From Mesorhizobium onobrychidis (lineage in GTDB: Bacteria > Pseudomonadota > Alphaproteobacteria > Rhizobiales > Rhizobiaceae), in NCBI RefSeq assembly GCF_024707545.1, contig NZ_CP062229.1, positions 3,887,501-3,951,500 on the forward strand: 64,000 nt of DNA, written 5' to 3'. Made by a program: the position numbers and the translations under genes. Position 1 is the stretch's first letter. The number at the start of each line of letters is the position of its first letter. Shown here one piece after another: positions 10,154-20,009 of this stretch. The notes under the pieces are model-generated. The model ran no database searches and had not been told where the DNA came from. It worked only from the letters and a program-made list of their open reading frames with translations.

Positions 10154-10948
10154 TCAGATCGGCGCAAAAGCCAGTTCGACGGCCACCGGCACGTGGTCGG
10201 AGGGTTTTTCCCAGGCGCGCACATGCTTTTCGATCGAGGCCGAGGAAAAGCGGTTGGCGGCCTCGGGCGAGAGCAGCAAGTGATCGATGCGAATGCCGTT
10301 GTTCTTCTGCCAAGCGCCCGCCTGATAATCCCAGAAAGTAAAGGTGTCCGGCGCGTCGGTGACCGCGCGCACCGCTTCGGTGAAGCCAAGATTCTTCAGC
10401 CGGCGAAACGCCTGCCTCGTCTCGGGCTGGAACAGCGCATCGGTCAGCCAGTTCTCCGGGAATTTTGCGTCGATCGGTTCCGGGATGACATTGTAGTCCC
10501 CGGCCAGCACCAGCGCCTCTTCGAGCAAGAGCCGTTCCTCGGCCCAGCGCTCCAGCCGCGCCATCCAGGAAAGCTTGTAGGAGAACTTCTTCTCGTCATC
10601 GATCGGGTTGCCGTTCGGCAAATAGAGCGAGGCAACGCGCAACGCGCCCTTGTCGGTCGAGAACACGCCCTCGATGAAACGCGCCTGCTCGTCCGTATCG
10701 TCGCCCGGCAAGCCTCTGATAACCTCGTCGAAGCGCAGCTTCGACAGGATGGCGACGCCATTAAAACCCTTTTGGCCATGGATTTCGACGTTGTAGCCAA
10801 GCGCCTCGATCTCGGCGCGCGGAAACTGCTCGTCGACCGTCTTGATCTCCTGCAGGCAGGCGATATCAGGCGCGCTTTCCGTCAGCCAATGGGTCAAATT
10901 GCCAATGCGGGCCCGAACGCCGTTGATGTTCCAGGTGACGATTTTCAT
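10154..10948 (-). CDS. xthA: Exodeoxyribonuclease III
   Basis: XthA is the main AP endonuclease and 3'-phosphodiesterase of base-excision repair. The 264-residue sequence starts with MKIVTWNINGVRAR and contains all EEP-fold catalytic motifs: CLQEIKT (metal-binding Glu), FNGVAILSK, LAGDYNV (Asp/Asn), GIRIDHLLLS and the C-terminal SDHVPV Asp-His pair. Length matches the family. It is in a leftward group with erpA and a VOC protein upstream; 7 bases separate it from the VOC stop. Confidence 0.95.
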   Translation of the reverse strand: MKIVTWNINGVRARIGNLTHWLTESAPDIACLQEIKTVDEQFPRAEIEALGYNVEIHGQKGFNGVAILSKLRFDEVIRGLPGDDTDEQARFIEGVFSTDKGALRVASLYLPNGNPIDDEKKFSYKLSWMARLERWAEERLLLEEALVLAGDYNVIPEPIDAKFPENWLTDALFQPETRQAFRRLKNLGFTEAVRAVTDAPDTFTFWDYQAGAWQKNNGIRIDHLLLSPEAANRFSSASIEKHVRAWEKPSDHVPVAVELAFAPI

Positions 10949-10955
10949 GACGGCC

Positions 10956-11348
10956 TCATTGCTGTTCCGGCGGATGACGTTCGACGAGGCCGATCGTATT
11001 GCCTGCCGGGTCCTTTAGGAAGGCCATCCATTCGCTTTCCCCCGCCGGCCCGAACAGGCCCTCGGTATCGCGATGGACGAGCATCGGCGGCGCGGTGAAG
11101 GGGACACCGGCGGCTTTTGCCGAGGCGTGAAAATCGTCGAGGCCCGAAATGTCGAGATAGACGGTGCCGGCCGGCAGGCCATCGGTGAACAGCAGCCGCA
11201 CGTCGCCGGCCATGATGAAGGCGATGCCGGGCGGATCAAAGCGTGCGTGCACCGTCATGCCGAGCACGTCATGCCAGAACGTCAGCGTTGCATCGAGATC
11301 GCGCCCGGCTGAAAGCGCGACCTGACGGACCGCGCCGATGGCAGGCAT
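10956..11348 (-). CDS. VOC (glyoxalase/dioxygenase-fold) family protein
   Basis: The 130-residue product has the VOC domain layout: VRQVALSAGRDLDATLTFWHDVLGMT at the N-terminus, IAFIMAGDVRLLF in the middle, and the C-terminal EWMAFLKDPAGNTIGLVE motif with a likely metal-binding Glu. The family includes glyoxalase I, extradiol dioxygenases and antibiotic-binding proteins; no substrate can be assigned. It starts two bases after the erpA stop (TAG AA ATG), so the two genes are almost certainly co-translated. Confidence 0.82.
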   Translation of the reverse strand: MPAIGAVRQVALSAGRDLDATLTFWHDVLGMTVHARFDPPGIAFIMAGDVRLLFTDGLPAGTVYLDISGLDDFHASAKAAGVPFTAPPMLVHRDTEGLFGPAGESEWMAFLKDPAGNTIGLVERHPPEQQ

Positions 11349-11350
11349 TT

Positions 11351-11698
11351 CTAAATACTGAAACTAGTGCCGCAGCCGCACGAGGCGACCGCATTCGGGT
11401 TCCTGATCTGGAACGACTGGCCCATCAAGTCGTCGACGAAATCGATCACCGAGCCACCCATATAGACCAGCGAGAGGTCGTCGATCAGTACGGTTGCGCC
11501 GTCTTTCTCGATGGCGACGTCGTCATCGTTGCGCGTGTCGACCAGGTCGAACTTGTAGGAAAAACCGGAGCAGCCGCCGCCCTCGACCGAAACGCGCAGC
11601 GCCTTCTTGCCGGCTTCGCCAGATACAATCTTCGCGATCCTCCTGGCGGCGGCGTCCGTCATCTCGACTTTCATGGCAGTCTTGGCATCCGCGCCCAT
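11351..11698 (-). CDS. erpA: Iron-sulfur cluster insertion protein (A-type carrier)
   Basis: This 115-residue HesB/IscA-family protein delivers Fe-S clusters to apoproteins. The three cluster cysteines are visible: GGGCSGF near residue 58 and the C-terminal ASCGCG pair. The ATG at 11696-11698 (MGADAKTAMKVEM) was chosen; MKVEMTDAAARR at 11674 is an alternative giving 107 residues. ErpA is preferred over IscA because no isc/suf genes are adjacent and the sequence resembles alphaproteobacterial ErpA. It diverges from dgt across a 93-base interval that must hold both promoters. Confidence 0.85.
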   Translation of the reverse strand: MGADAKTAMKVEMTDAAARRIAKIVSGEAGKKALRVSVEGGGCSGFSYKFDLVDTRNDDDVAIEKDGATVLIDDLSLVYMGGSVIDFVDDLMGQSFQIRNPNAVASCGCGTSFSI

Positions 11699-11771
11699 GG
11701 GCGTCACCTTGCTTTCGGTTTCACATGATAGGTATGAAGCGCGAGAGGGCAAGTCAACTGCGGCATAGGCT

Positions 11772-11811
11772 ATGACAATTGAGTTGGGGCGATGACAAAT
11801 GAGTTGGGCGA
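11772..11811 (+). repeat. 20-bp near-tandem duplication of the dgt start, creating a 7-codon leader ORF
   Basis: ATGACAATTGAGTTGGGGCG (11772-11791) is followed at once by ATGACAAATGAGTTGGGCGA, the true dgt start. The first copy encodes MTIELGR and stops with a TGA that overlaps the dgt ATG (ATGA). Confidence 0.75.
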
Positions 11812-13006
11812 CATCGGATTCGGTTATCGGCCGCGCGCAGCCTATGCCTGCGATCCGGCGAAGTCGCGCGGGCGGCTGTTCGACGAGGTGGAGAGCCCGA
11901 CCCGGACGCCGTTCCAGCGCGACCGCGACCGCATCATCCATTCGACGGCATTCCGCCGGCTGAAGCACAAGACGCAAGTGTTCGTCGCGCATGAGGGCGA
12001 TCATTACCGCACCCGGCTGACGCATTCGATCGAGGTGGCGCAGATAGCGCGCGCCCTGGCGCGGGCGCTGCGCGGCGACGAGGACCTGGCCGAAGCGGTG
12101 GCGCTGGTGCACGATTTCGGCCACACGCCCTTCGGCCATACCGGCGAGGACGCGCTGAACGAGAAAATGGTCGCCTGGGGCGGCTTCGATCACAATGCGC
12201 AATCGCTGCGCGTGGTGACGCGGCTGGAGAGCCGCTATGCCGAATTCGACGGGCTGAACCTCACCTGGGAAACGCTGGAGGGGCTGGTCAAGCACAACGG
12301 CCCGCTGACCGACGCCAGGGGAAAAGGCCTGAAGGGGCCGGTGCCGCAAGCGATCCGCGACTATTCGGAGCTGCACGACCTCGAACTCGACCGCTTCGCC
12401 GGCATCGAGGCGCAGTGCGCGGCAATCGCCGACGACATCGCCTACAACACCCATGACATCGACGACGGCCTGAGATCCGGCTTCCTGACGCTGGACATGC
12501 TGGAAAAGGTCTCGCTGCCCGGCTCGATCCTGGAAGGCGTGCGCCAGCGCTATCCGGCGCTGGACGATGTGAGGACAGGGCACGAACTGATGCGACGGCA
12601 GATCACGATGATGGTCGAGGATGTCATCGTTTCCACCACCGCCAATCTGGCCCGCATCAAGCCGGACAGCGCCGACGCGGTAAGGGCGGCAGGCGAGACG
12701 ATGGTGACCTTTTCAGCCGAAATGGCCGCGTTCGAAAAGGAATTGAAGGCCTTTCTCTACAAGCATCTCTACCGGCACAGCGAGGTCATGCGCGTGCGTA
12801 ACGAGGCCGAGCAGATCGTCAACGACCTGTTCGAGGTCTATTTCGCCGATCCGCGCGCCATGCCCGACGGCTGGCGCGAAGGGCTCGACCGGGCCGACGA
12901 TCGCATCAAGGCGCGCAGCGTCGCCGATTTCCTGGCGGGTATGACGGATACGTACGCTTTGAAAGAACACCGCCGTTTGTTTGACCATACGCCTGAATTA
13001 AGCTAG
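11792..13006 (+). CDS. dgt: Deoxyguanosinetriphosphate triphosphohydrolase-like protein
   Basis: This 404-residue HD-domain protein belongs to the Dgt/SAMHD1-like family, which cleaves dNTPs to nucleosides and triphosphate. HD-superfamily metal ligands are visible: [11 protein letters not shown] (His), [16 protein letters not shown] (His-Asp) and a downstream YNTHDIDDG. The N-terminus carries the family signature ([27 protein letters not shown]). It is followed by argS after 73 bases, an arrangement frequent in Rhizobiales. The start ATG overlaps the stop of a tiny leader ORF made by a local duplication. Confidence 0.92.
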   Translation: MTNELGDIGFGYRPRAAYACDPAKSRGRLFDEVESPTRTPFQRDRDRIIHSTAFRRLKHKTQVFVAHEGDHYRTRLTHSIEVAQIARALARALRGDEDLAEAVALVHDFGHTPFGHTGEDALNEKMVAWGGFDHNAQSLRVVTRLESRYAEFDGLNLTWETLEGLVKHNGPLTDARGKGLKGPVPQAIRDYSELHDLELDRFAGIEAQCAAIADDIAYNTHDIDDGLRSGFLTLDMLEKVSLPGSILEGVRQRYPALDDVRTGHELMRRQITMMVEDVIVSTTANLARIKPDSADAVRAAGETMVTFSAEMAAFEKELKAFLYKHLYRHSEVMRVRNEAEQIVNDLFEVYFADPRAMPDGWREGLDRADDRIKARSVADFLAGMTDTYALKEHRRLFDHTPELS

Positions 13007-13079
13007 GCCGAACTCGATTTGCCGGCCAATAAGCCGGATCCCTGCAAAGCCGCCAGAGCCACACCCCAGAGCCACCCCA

Positions 13080-14837
13080 ATGAACATCTTCGCCGATTTC
13101 AACGCGCGAATCACCAGAGCTGTCGAAGCGCTTGATTTGAAAGACAAAGACGGCGGTGCGCTGGACCTGTCGCGCATCGCCGTCGAGCCGCCGCGCGACG
13201 CCAGCCATGGCGACCTGGCGACCAATGCGGCAATGGTGCTGGCCAAGCCGACCGGCCAGTCGCCACGCGCACTGGCTGAAAGGCTGGCGCAGGCGCTGCG
13301 CGCCGACATCGACATCGCTGCTGCAGACGTTGCCGGTCCGGGCTTCGTCAATCTCAGGCTCAAGGACGCCTTCTGGCAGGTACACCTGACTGCGCTGCTC
13401 GGCGAAGGCCGCGATTACGGCCGCTCGACAGTCGGCGGCGGCAAGAAAGCCAATGTCGAATATGTCTCGGCTAACCCTACCGGACCGATGCATGTCGGCC
13501 ATTGCCGTGGCGCCGTGGTGGGTGATGCGCTCGCCAATCTGATGGCCTTCGCCGGTTATGACGTGACCAAGGAATATGTCATCAACGACGCTGGTTCGCA
13601 GATCGACGTGCTCGGCCGTTCTGCCATGCTGCGTTACCGCGAGGCGCTCGGCGACGACATCGGCGAGATTCCGGCCGGGCTCTATCCGGGCGACTATCTC
13701 ATCCCGGTCGGCCAGGCGCTGGCCAGCGAATTCGACCGCTCCCTGCTGCAGATGCAGGACGAAGAAGCGCTTGCGATCGTCAAGGACAGGACGATCGATG
13801 CGATGATGGCGATGATCCGTGAGGATCTGGCGCTGCTCAATGTGCATCACGACGTCTTTTTCTCGGAGCGCACGCTGCATGCCGACAACGCCCGGAAAAT
13901 CCGCTCGGCGATCAACGACCTCACGCTCAAGGGTCATATTTACAAGGGCAAGCTGCCGCCGCCCAAGGGCGAGAAGCCGGACGACTGGGAGGATCGCGAG
14001 CAGACGCTGTTCCGCTCGACAGCGGTCGGCGACGACATGGACCGGGCGCTGGTCAAGTCGGACGGCACCTTCACCTATTTCGCCGCGGACGTCGCCTATT
14101 TGAAGGACAAGGTCGATCGCGGTTTCGTCGAGCTGATCTATGTGCTTGGCGCCGATCATGGCGGCTATGTGAAGCGCCTGGAAGCGCTCGCCCGGGCGAT
14201 TTCCGGCGACGAGGTGAAGCTTACCGTGCTGCTTTGCCAGCTGGTGAGGCTTTTTCGCGAGGGCGAACCGGTGCGCATGTCGAAGCGGTCGGGCGATTTC
14301 GTGACGCTGCGCGAAGTGGTGGAGGAGGTCGGCCGCGATCCGATCCGCTTTATGATGCTCTACCGCAAGAACGATGCGCCGCTCGATTTCGACTTCGCCA
14401 AGGTGACCGAGCAGTCGAAGGACAATCCGGTGTTTTACGTGCAGTACGCTTCGGCGCGCTGCCATTCGGTGTTCCGGCAGGCGAGCGAACAGTTGGGCGA
14501 GGCCAATTTCGACCGCAATCGGCTGGCCGCCGCCACCGCTTCGCTGACCGACGAAGGCGAGATCGGCCTGATCAGGAAGCTTGCCGAATATCCGCGGCTG
14601 ATTGAATCCGCGGCACTTGCGCTCGAGCCGCACCGGCTGGCATTCTACCTCTACGATCTCGCCTCTAGCTTCCACGGACATTGGAACCGCGGCACCGAGA
14701 ATCCGGACTTACGTTTTGTTAAGGTTAACGACCGACAATTGACGCATGCCAGACTAGGGCTGGTGCAGGCTGTTTCGGACGTTTTGACGTCCGGCCTGAC
14801 GCTGATCGGAGCCGATGCGCCCACCGAAATGCGTTAG
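13080..14837 (+). CDS. argS: Arginyl-tRNA synthetase
   Basis: The 585-residue class Ia synthetase charges tRNA-Arg. An N-terminal tRNA-recognition domain (about residues 1-110) precedes the catalytic core. The HIGH box appears as [13 protein letters not shown], and the KMSKS region is the ArgRS-typical RMSKRSGDF. The C-terminal anticodon-binding domain ends [17 protein letters not shown]. Length and motifs are complete. It lies between dgt and the SPOR-domain gene, the same order as in related Rhizobiales as far as I recall. Confidence 0.97.
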   Translation: MNIFADFNARITRAVEALDLKDKDGGALDLSRIAVEPPRDASHGDLATNAAMVLAKPTGQSPRALAERLAQALRADIDIAAADVAGPGFVNLRLKDAFWQVHLTALLGEGRDYGRSTVGGGKKANVEYVSANPTGPMHVGHCRGAVVGDALANLMAFAGYDVTKEYVINDAGSQIDVLGRSAMLRYREALGDDIGEIPAGLYPGDYLIPVGQALASEFDRSLLQMQDEEALAIVKDRTIDAMMAMIREDLALLNVHHDVFFSERTLHADNARKIRSAINDLTLKGHIYKGKLPPPKGEKPDDWEDREQTLFRSTAVGDDMDRALVKSDGTFTYFAADVAYLKDKVDRGFVELIYVLGADHGGYVKRLEALARAISGDEVKLTVLLCQLVRLFREGEPVRMSKRSGDFVTLREVVEEVGRDPIRFMMLYRKNDAPLDFDFAKVTEQSKDNPVFYVQYASARCHSVFRQASEQLGEANFDRNRLAAATASLTDEGEIGLIRKLAEYPRLIESAALALEPHRLAFYLYDLASSFHGHWNRGTENPDLRFVKVNDRQLTHARLGLVQAVSDVLTSGLTLIGADAPTEMR

Positions 14838-14940
14838 GTTTGACTAAAAAACCTGTCACCTTTTGCCCACATTGCGCTGGTAAGGGCCAACCCTACGCGA
14901 CGTCCATGGCGTCCGAATGAGTGCGAGTTCGGGAACAATA

Positions 14941-17900
14941 ATGGCAGACAGAACCCAGCTGAGAGCAGCCGCCCAAAACGATATCGCTGACGATGATCCG
15001 TTCGCGGAACTGACCAGGATCATGGGGTTCGACCCGCGCCAGCCCGTCAAGCCGCAGGCCCAGCCGAAGGCGGCTCCCGCCAGCCAGCCGGCGGACGAGG
15101 GCGATTTCGACATCGATCTCGAGAAGGAGTTGATGGGCGAATTCGGCGCCGACGACAACGACGGCGCAACCGAGATTCGCGAGCCGGCTTTCGAAGCGGC
15201 TGCCACCAACGCCGTGGACGACGAGCTTGCCGCGTCGCTCGAACAGGATTTGCTGCTGGACGATGATGCGGCGGACGAAACCGCCCATGCCGTTGCTGCC
15301 GACGACTCGCGTTCTGGTGTTGCCGAAGCATCCGCGCCGGCTGTTGAAGCTGCGTTCGATGACGATTTCGACGATGCGCTTGCCAGTTCGCTCGAAGGCG
15401 TGTCGCCATTCGAAGACGATTTGCCAGTGAACGACAAGCTTGGGAACGACGAGCTTGCCGCGTCGCTCGAACAGGATTTCCTGCTGGACGACGATGCGAC
15501 GGACGAAACCGCCCATGCCGTTGCTGCCGACGACGTTCGTTCTGTCGTTGCCGAAGCATCCGCGCCGGCTGCTGAAGCTGCTTTCGATGACGATTTCAAC
15601 AATGGGCTCGCCAGTTCGCTCGAAGATGTGTCGCCATTCGAAGACGATTTATCGATGAACGACGAGCTTGGGAACGACGAGCTTGCCGCGTCGCTCGAAC
15701 AGGATTTACTGGTCGACGACGATGCGACGGACGAGGCCGAACAGAATACTGCCGCCATCGATGCATCCGCGCCGGCCGCCGAACCCGCCTTCGACGATGA
15801 ATTCGACAATGCGGTCGCAAGCTCGCTGGAAGACGAGCTGATGCTCGACGAGCACGTGCCGATGGAGCACGCCGTCGCTGCCGAACCCGCTGAAATCTCC
15901 GCGCCGGTCGCCGAACCCGTCTTCGACGACGAATTCGACAATGCCGTCGCAAGCTCGCTCGAAGACGAGTTGATGCTCGACGAACATGGGCCGATGGAGC
16001 AGGCCGCTGTTGAGGCTCCTGCTGGGCCTGTTCGGGCTGTTTCGGACGAGTCCGATGAGGACTTTGCCGGCCATTTCGACGATGCCATGGTCGATGTCGA
16101 CATGGATTTCGACGGTCGCACGGCTGAACCGGTCGAAATTGACGAGCCAGAAATTGACGAACCGGAGGCTATCGTCGCCAAGCACGAGCCTTCCGCCGCG
16201 ACCCCGGAAGATGCGTTCGACGCCGATTTTGACCTGAGCTTCGAGGACGCGCTTGCCGAGGAAGCCGAAGAGCCGGTTGCGCAGGCCTCCGGCGTGGCAG
16301 CCCAACCGACGGCGCCGGCCGCCGTAGTCCAGCCGGCGGCGCCAGCCCCCGTCGCTGACGAGCGGAGCCTCGAAGACGAGCTGAACGCGCTGTTGGGCAC
16401 CATGCGCACACGGGCTGCCCCCGTGGCGGCCTCCGCGGCCAACGAACCCGCTAAGGTTCAGCACCCTGTAGCCGCGACTGAAAAGGTCGCCGACAAATCA
16501 GTGAATCCTGTCGAAGAACTGGACTGGAGCCTCGACGAGCAAGACCTTTCGGAGTCGCCGGATAATAGCGCGGTTCAGTCCGCCGACGCCGATCTCGATA
16601 CCGTTCTCCTCGATGAACTCGAGGGCCAGGATTTCGGCGCTGAAGATGCCGCCGGGCCGGCCGATGTCGATTTCGACGATGATGCATTGCATACCGCCTT
16701 CGCCAAGGACATCGGTCTGGATCATGGCGATGGCGATAACGTTGCGGCCGCCGCTACCCAGGAGGATCCGAATGACTCGCTCAACTGGCTGGCGGCACGC
16801 TCCGCCCCGCCGGCGCCGGCCCGTTCGTGGAGCCGCGTAACGCCGGTTGCGCAGTCGCAACCTGCCTTTGCAGCCCAGCCGACGGCTTCGGCGAGGACCA
16901 CGGAAGCGACACCGCCAATGGCTACGGCACCGTCCTATCAGGATGAGCCGGCGCAAGACGATGCCGCCGATGCGCGATCTGCGCCGGCGCAAAGCGAACA
17001 GTCTTCGGCGTATGACGAGATGCCCGACGTCGAGACGGTCGATGTACCCGAGCGCGTCGTGGCGCTGGCGGACGACCTCGATATTCCGGAACTCGACTTC
17101 AATGAAGACGAACCGGCGGCGCCTGCCTATGACGATCTCGACACCGAGTTCGCCAGCCTTCTCACGGAAATGAATACCGTAGACGTCGCTGCCGCCCCGG
17201 CGCGCAGTGCGGCGTATGACGACGAATCCTACAATGCAGGTTTCCAGTCAGCGGCCGGTTTCCAGTCAGCGGCCGGGTTCCAGTCAGGCTATGAGCCCGA
17301 CCGCGTTGAAACGCGGACCTATGCGGCGAGACCCGCACAAGCGTCTGTCAGTGCGTCTTATGCCGATGCCGCCAGCGGCTTCGATCTGGGCGACTTGCCC
17401 AACGGCCGGCCGGCCTCGCAGGCCGACGACTTTGGATTGGACGAATTCGACTACGACCCCGAACTGGATGAGGCCATGTCGGTTCCCGGCTTGGCTGAGC
17501 ACGATGCCGCGAGGCCGCGGAGCCGCGGCCTGCTGGTCGCCGCAGTCATCGGCGCAGTGGCGCTCGCCGGCGGTCTCGGCGCCTTCGCGCTGTCTTTTGG
17601 CGGCGCCGGCGGCACCGATGCGCCGGTCATCGTCAAGGCGGACAACGCACCGATCAAGGTCAGGCCTGAAAATCCGGGCGGCGCCGTCGTGCCGAACCAG
17701 GACAATAAGGTCTATGACGCAGTGGCCAAGGGTGGCGCAAAGCCTGCCGAACCGGTCCAGGAAAAACTGGTCACCAACACCGAAGAGCCGGTGGACGTGG
17801 CGGCCAAGGAGCCGCCGCAGAGCCGTGTGGTCGATCTTTCGCCCGACGATATCGACACGGCTGAAGCCGCCGATGCAATCCGAAATGCCGAATCCGCCGC

Positions 17901-18747
17901 TGAAGGCGCCAATGCGATCCGCGGCACGCAAGCGGCCGGAAATGCTGACGCCGCCGCCGCGCCGGCACCCAAATCCGAGGATCGTATCGCCCAGGTTCTG
18001 CAAGAGGCCGACCAGGGCATCGACCCCGACGTCGTCGCCGTTGCACCGCGCAAGGTGAGAACCATGGTCGTCAAATCAGATGGCTCGCTGGTTGCGCGCG
18101 AGGATCCGGCGCCTGCGGCACCGCAGATGGCCGCCGTCGAACCTGTCGATCCGGCGCCGCAGCATGTGGCCCCAGCGGGGGAGGCCGACGACGCAGCAGA
18201 ACAGACCGGTACGGTACCGCCTGTTGCCGACCAGGCAAGCGGCGACCTATTGGGTGTCGACCCGGTGGGCGGCGACCAGACCGAAACCGCCAAGCCGGAA
18301 ACAGCCAAGCCGGAAACAGTCAATCCGACAACCGCGCCGGCAGCCGCGCCTGAGGCTGAGGCCCAAACCGCCCAGCCTGCCAATACGCCGGCCACGGTTC
18401 CGGTTGCGCCGCAGCGTCCGTCCGACCAGCCGGTCGACGTCGTCGGCGAGGTCAAGCCCGACCAGGTTGCGTCCATCAATCCGGCGGCCGCCTCGACCGG
18501 CGGTGGCTCGTGGTCGATGCAGATCGCTTCGCAACCGACTGTCGAAAGCGCCCAGTCGACCTATCAGGATCTGCAGCGCCGCTACGGCAGCGTGCTTTCC
18601 GGCCACACCGCCAACATCGTCAAAGCCGAGATCGCCGGCAAGGGAACGTTCTATCGCGTCCGCGTCCCGGCGAAGTCGCGCAACGATGCGATCAACCTGT
18701 GCACCAACTACAAGGCTGCCGGCGGCAACTGCTTCGTGTCGCGCTAG
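14941..18747 (+). CDS. Very large acidic membrane protein with C-terminal SPOR domain
   Basis: From the ATG at 14941 the protein has 1268 residues; an upstream ATG at 14917 would add eight. The first 850 or so residues are cytoplasmic, extremely Asp/Glu/Ala-rich and repetitive. One transmembrane helix follows (RGLLVAAVIGAVALAGGLGA, near residue 865), then a long Pro/Ala-rich periplasmic spacer. The last 80 residues form a SPOR domain (SWSMQIASQPTVESAQSTYQ to GGNCFVSR) of the type that binds denuded septal peptidoglycan. SPOR proteins usually act at the division site; what the huge acidic cytoplasmic part binds is unknown. Internal repeats of 228 and 132 bp are exact in frame. Confidence 0.85.
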   Translation: MADRTQLRAAAQNDIADDDPFAELTRIMGFDPRQPVKPQAQPKAAPASQPADEGDFDIDLEKELMGEFGADDNDGATEIREPAFEAAATNAVDDELAASLEQDLLLDDDAADETAHAVAADDSRSGVAEASAPAVEAAFDDDFDDALASSLEGVSPFEDDLPVNDKLGNDELAASLEQDFLLDDDATDETAHAVAADDVRSVVAEASAPAAEAAFDDDFNNGLASSLEDVSPFEDDLSMNDELGNDELAASLEQDLLVDDDATDEAEQNTAAIDASAPAAEPAFDDEFDNAVASSLEDELMLDEHVPMEHAVAAEPAEISAPVAEPVFDDEFDNAVASSLEDELMLDEHGPMEQAAVEAPAGPVRAVSDESDEDFAGHFDDAMVDVDMDFDGRTAEPVEIDEPEIDEPEAIVAKHEPSAATPEDAFDADFDLSFEDALAEEAEEPVAQASGVAAQPTAPAAVVQPAAPAPVADERSLEDELNALLGTMRTRAAPVAASAANEPAKVQHPVAATEKVADKSVNPVEELDWSLDEQDLSESPDNSAVQSADADLDTVLLDELEGQDFGAEDAAGPADVDFDDDALHTAFAKDIGLDHGDGDNVAAAATQEDPNDSLNWLAARSAPPAPARSWSRVTPVAQSQPAFAAQPTASARTTEATPPMATAPSYQDEPAQDDAADARSAPAQSEQSSAYDEMPDVETVDVPERVVALADDLDIPELDFNEDEPAAPAYDDLDTEFASLLTEMNTVDVAAAPARSAAYDDESYNAGFQSAAGFQSAAGFQSGYEPDRVETRTYAARPAQASVSASYADAASGFDLGDLPNGRPASQADDFGLDEFDYDPELDEAMSVPGLAEHDAARPRSRGLLVAAVIGAVALAGGLGAFALSFGGAGGTDAPVIVKADNAPIKVRPENPGGAVVPNQDNKVYDAVAKGGAKPAEPVQEKLVTNTEEPVDVAAKEPPQSRVVDLSPDDIDTAEAADAIRNAESAAEGANAIRGTQAAGNADAAAAPAPKSEDRIAQVLQEADQGIDPDVVAVAPRKVRTMVVKSDGSLVAREDPAPAAPQMAAVEPVDPAPQHVAPAGEADDAAEQTGTVPPVADQASGDLLGVDPVGGDQTETAKPETAKPETVNPTTAPAAAPEAEAQTAQPANTPATVPVAPQRPSDQPVDVVGEVKPDQVASINPAAASTGGGSWSMQIASQPTVESAQSTYQDLQRRYGSVLSGHTANIVKAEIAGKGTFYRVRVPAKSRNDAINLCTNYKAAGGNCFVSR
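15220..16010 (+). repeat. In-frame tandem repeats in the SPOR-protein gene (228-bp and 132-bp periods)
   Basis: The segment starting DELAASLEQD recurs at 15220, 15448 and 15676, an exact 228-bp (76-codon) spacing; the third copy is shortened. A second unit starting FDDEFDNAVASSLEDELMLD recurs at 15790 and 15922 (132 bp, 44 codons). Downstream, the six-residue unit AGFQSA occurs three times at 17236-17289. Confidence 0.9.
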
Positions 18748-18779
18748 CCATTCCAAGTCTCCGGCCCTTGGGCGGAAAG

Positions 18780-18813
18780 AACCGGCGCGGTCATGAACCG
18801 CGCCGGTTTTTTT
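18780..18813 (+). terminator. Rho-independent terminator after the SPOR gene
   Basis: A perfect 11-bp stem AACCGGCGCGG/CCGCGCCGGTT with a 7-base loop is followed by T5 (seven Ts including the stem end), 33 bases after the stop. Confidence 0.92.
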
Positions 18814-18904
18814 GTGGAAGGGGGTTCTTTGTGTGGGTTCTGGCTCAACCGCATGTGGTTCGATGCGATTCCCTTTGTCCGCGTGAAGCTCTAAACTCCT
18901 GCCC

Positions 18905-19924
18905 ATGACCGAATCAAAATCCATGATCCTCGGCTGCGCCGGGAAATCGCTCACTCGCGACGAAATCAATTTCTATCGCAATGAATGCCCGTGGGGCTTC
19001 ATCCTGTTTGCGCGCAATATCGGCGAGACCGAGCAGATCCGCGATCTGGTCGCTGCGATGCGCGACTGTGTCGAGCGTCCGGACGCCCCGGTGTTCATCG
19101 ACCAGGAAGGCGGCCGGGTGCAGCGCCTGCGCCCGCCGTTGGCGCCGAATTATCCGGCCGGTGGTGCGCTCGGAGCCTTGTGGCGCAACGACCACGACGC
19201 CGGCAACCGCGCCGCCTGGCTGATGGCACGGCTGCATGCCTTCGACCTGCTGCGCTACGGCATCACGGCGGATTGCCTGCCGGTGCTCGACGTGCCGATC
19301 GAGGGCGCCAGCGACGTGATCGGCGCGCGCGCCTATGGCAAGGAGCCTCGTGCCGTGATCGAACTGGGTGGCGCCGCGGCGGAGGGCCTGATGTCGGGAG
19401 GCGTGCTGCCAGTGATGAAGCACATTCCCGGGCATGGACGGGCCTTTGCCGACACGCATTTCGAACTGCCGACCGTCGATGCCTCGATGAGCGACTTGCA
19501 GCGGCATGATTTCGCCCCGTTCAGGGAGCTCAATCATTTGCCGATGGCGATGACGGCGCATGTCGTCTACAGCGCGATCGACCCGAAGAACCCGGCCACG
19601 ACGTCCGGCAAGGTCATCAACGAGATCATCCGCGGCGAAATCGGCTTCGACGGGCTGTTGATGAGCGACGACACCTCGATGAAGGCGCTTTCTGGGGATT
19701 TCCCGACAAAGGCGGCCGCGATCCTTGCAGCGGGCTGCGATCTGGTCCTTCACTGCAACGGCGTTTTCGAGGAGATGGCCGGCATTGCGTCGCGCACAAC
19801 GGGGCTTGAAGGCACGTCGCTGCAACGCGCGCAACGGGCGTTGACCTATATCAAGGACCGCGATCGGGCTGATGAAGCCGAGATACGCGCCGAATTCGCC
19901 ACCTATTTCGATGCGGTGGCCTAG
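18905..19924 (+). CDS. nagZ: Beta-N-acetylhexosaminidase
   Basis: This 339-residue GH3-family cytoplasmic enzyme removes N-acetylglucosamine from recycled muropeptides. NagZ signatures are present: FIDQEGGRVQRL, the KHIPGHGRAFADTHFELP catalytic His/Asp loop, and the nucleophile region GFDGLLMSDDTSMKAL. It has no signal peptide, as expected for the cytoplasmic NagZ subgroup. The nagZ-scpA-scpB-tatABC order is common in Rhizobiales. A palindromic repeat starts within its stop codon. Confidence 0.94.
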   Translation: MTESKSMILGCAGKSLTRDEINFYRNECPWGFILFARNIGETEQIRDLVAAMRDCVERPDAPVFIDQEGGRVQRLRPPLAPNYPAGGALGALWRNDHDAGNRAAWLMARLHAFDLLRYGITADCLPVLDVPIEGASDVIGARAYGKEPRAVIELGGAAAEGLMSGGVLPVMKHIPGHGRAFADTHFELPTVDASMSDLQRHDFAPFRELNHLPMAMTAHVVYSAIDPKNPATTSGKVINEIIRGEIGFDGLLMSDDTSMKALSGDFPTKAAAILAAGCDLVLHCNGVFEEMAGIASRTTGLEGTSLQRAQRALTYIKDRDRADEAEIRAEFATYFDAVA

Positions 19925-19973
19925 ACCATGATCCCGAAAAGTGGGAGCCGACTTTTCGGAACAGATCATGGTC
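19924..19973. repeat. Rhizobial palindromic repeat, GACCATGATC type
   Basis: Outer arms GACCATGATC (19924-19933) and GATCATGGTC (19964-19973) pair perfectly; inner arms CCGAAAAGT/ACTTTTCGG pair perfectly around a short loop. It sits between nagZ and scpA and starts at the last base of the nagZ stop codon. Confidence 0.85.
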
Positions 19974-20009
19974 AAACAAGAAGCTAGAAGCAAAGGAAAG
20001 CGACAGGAA

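Noticed and set aside
12906..14681. 591-codon open frame on the minus strand opposite argS
   Set aside because: Low-complexity Arg/His-rich translation with no family features. It is a shadow of the high-G+C argS frame, as are similar long frames opposite ilvD (6846-8183), the SPOR gene (14856-16442), nagZ (18914-20191), secDF and coxN.
15220..16010. Regularly spaced repeats suggesting a CRISPR array
   Set aside because: The 228-bp and 132-bp units are in frame within a coding sequence and contain no short repeat/unique spacer alternation; no cas genes are present.
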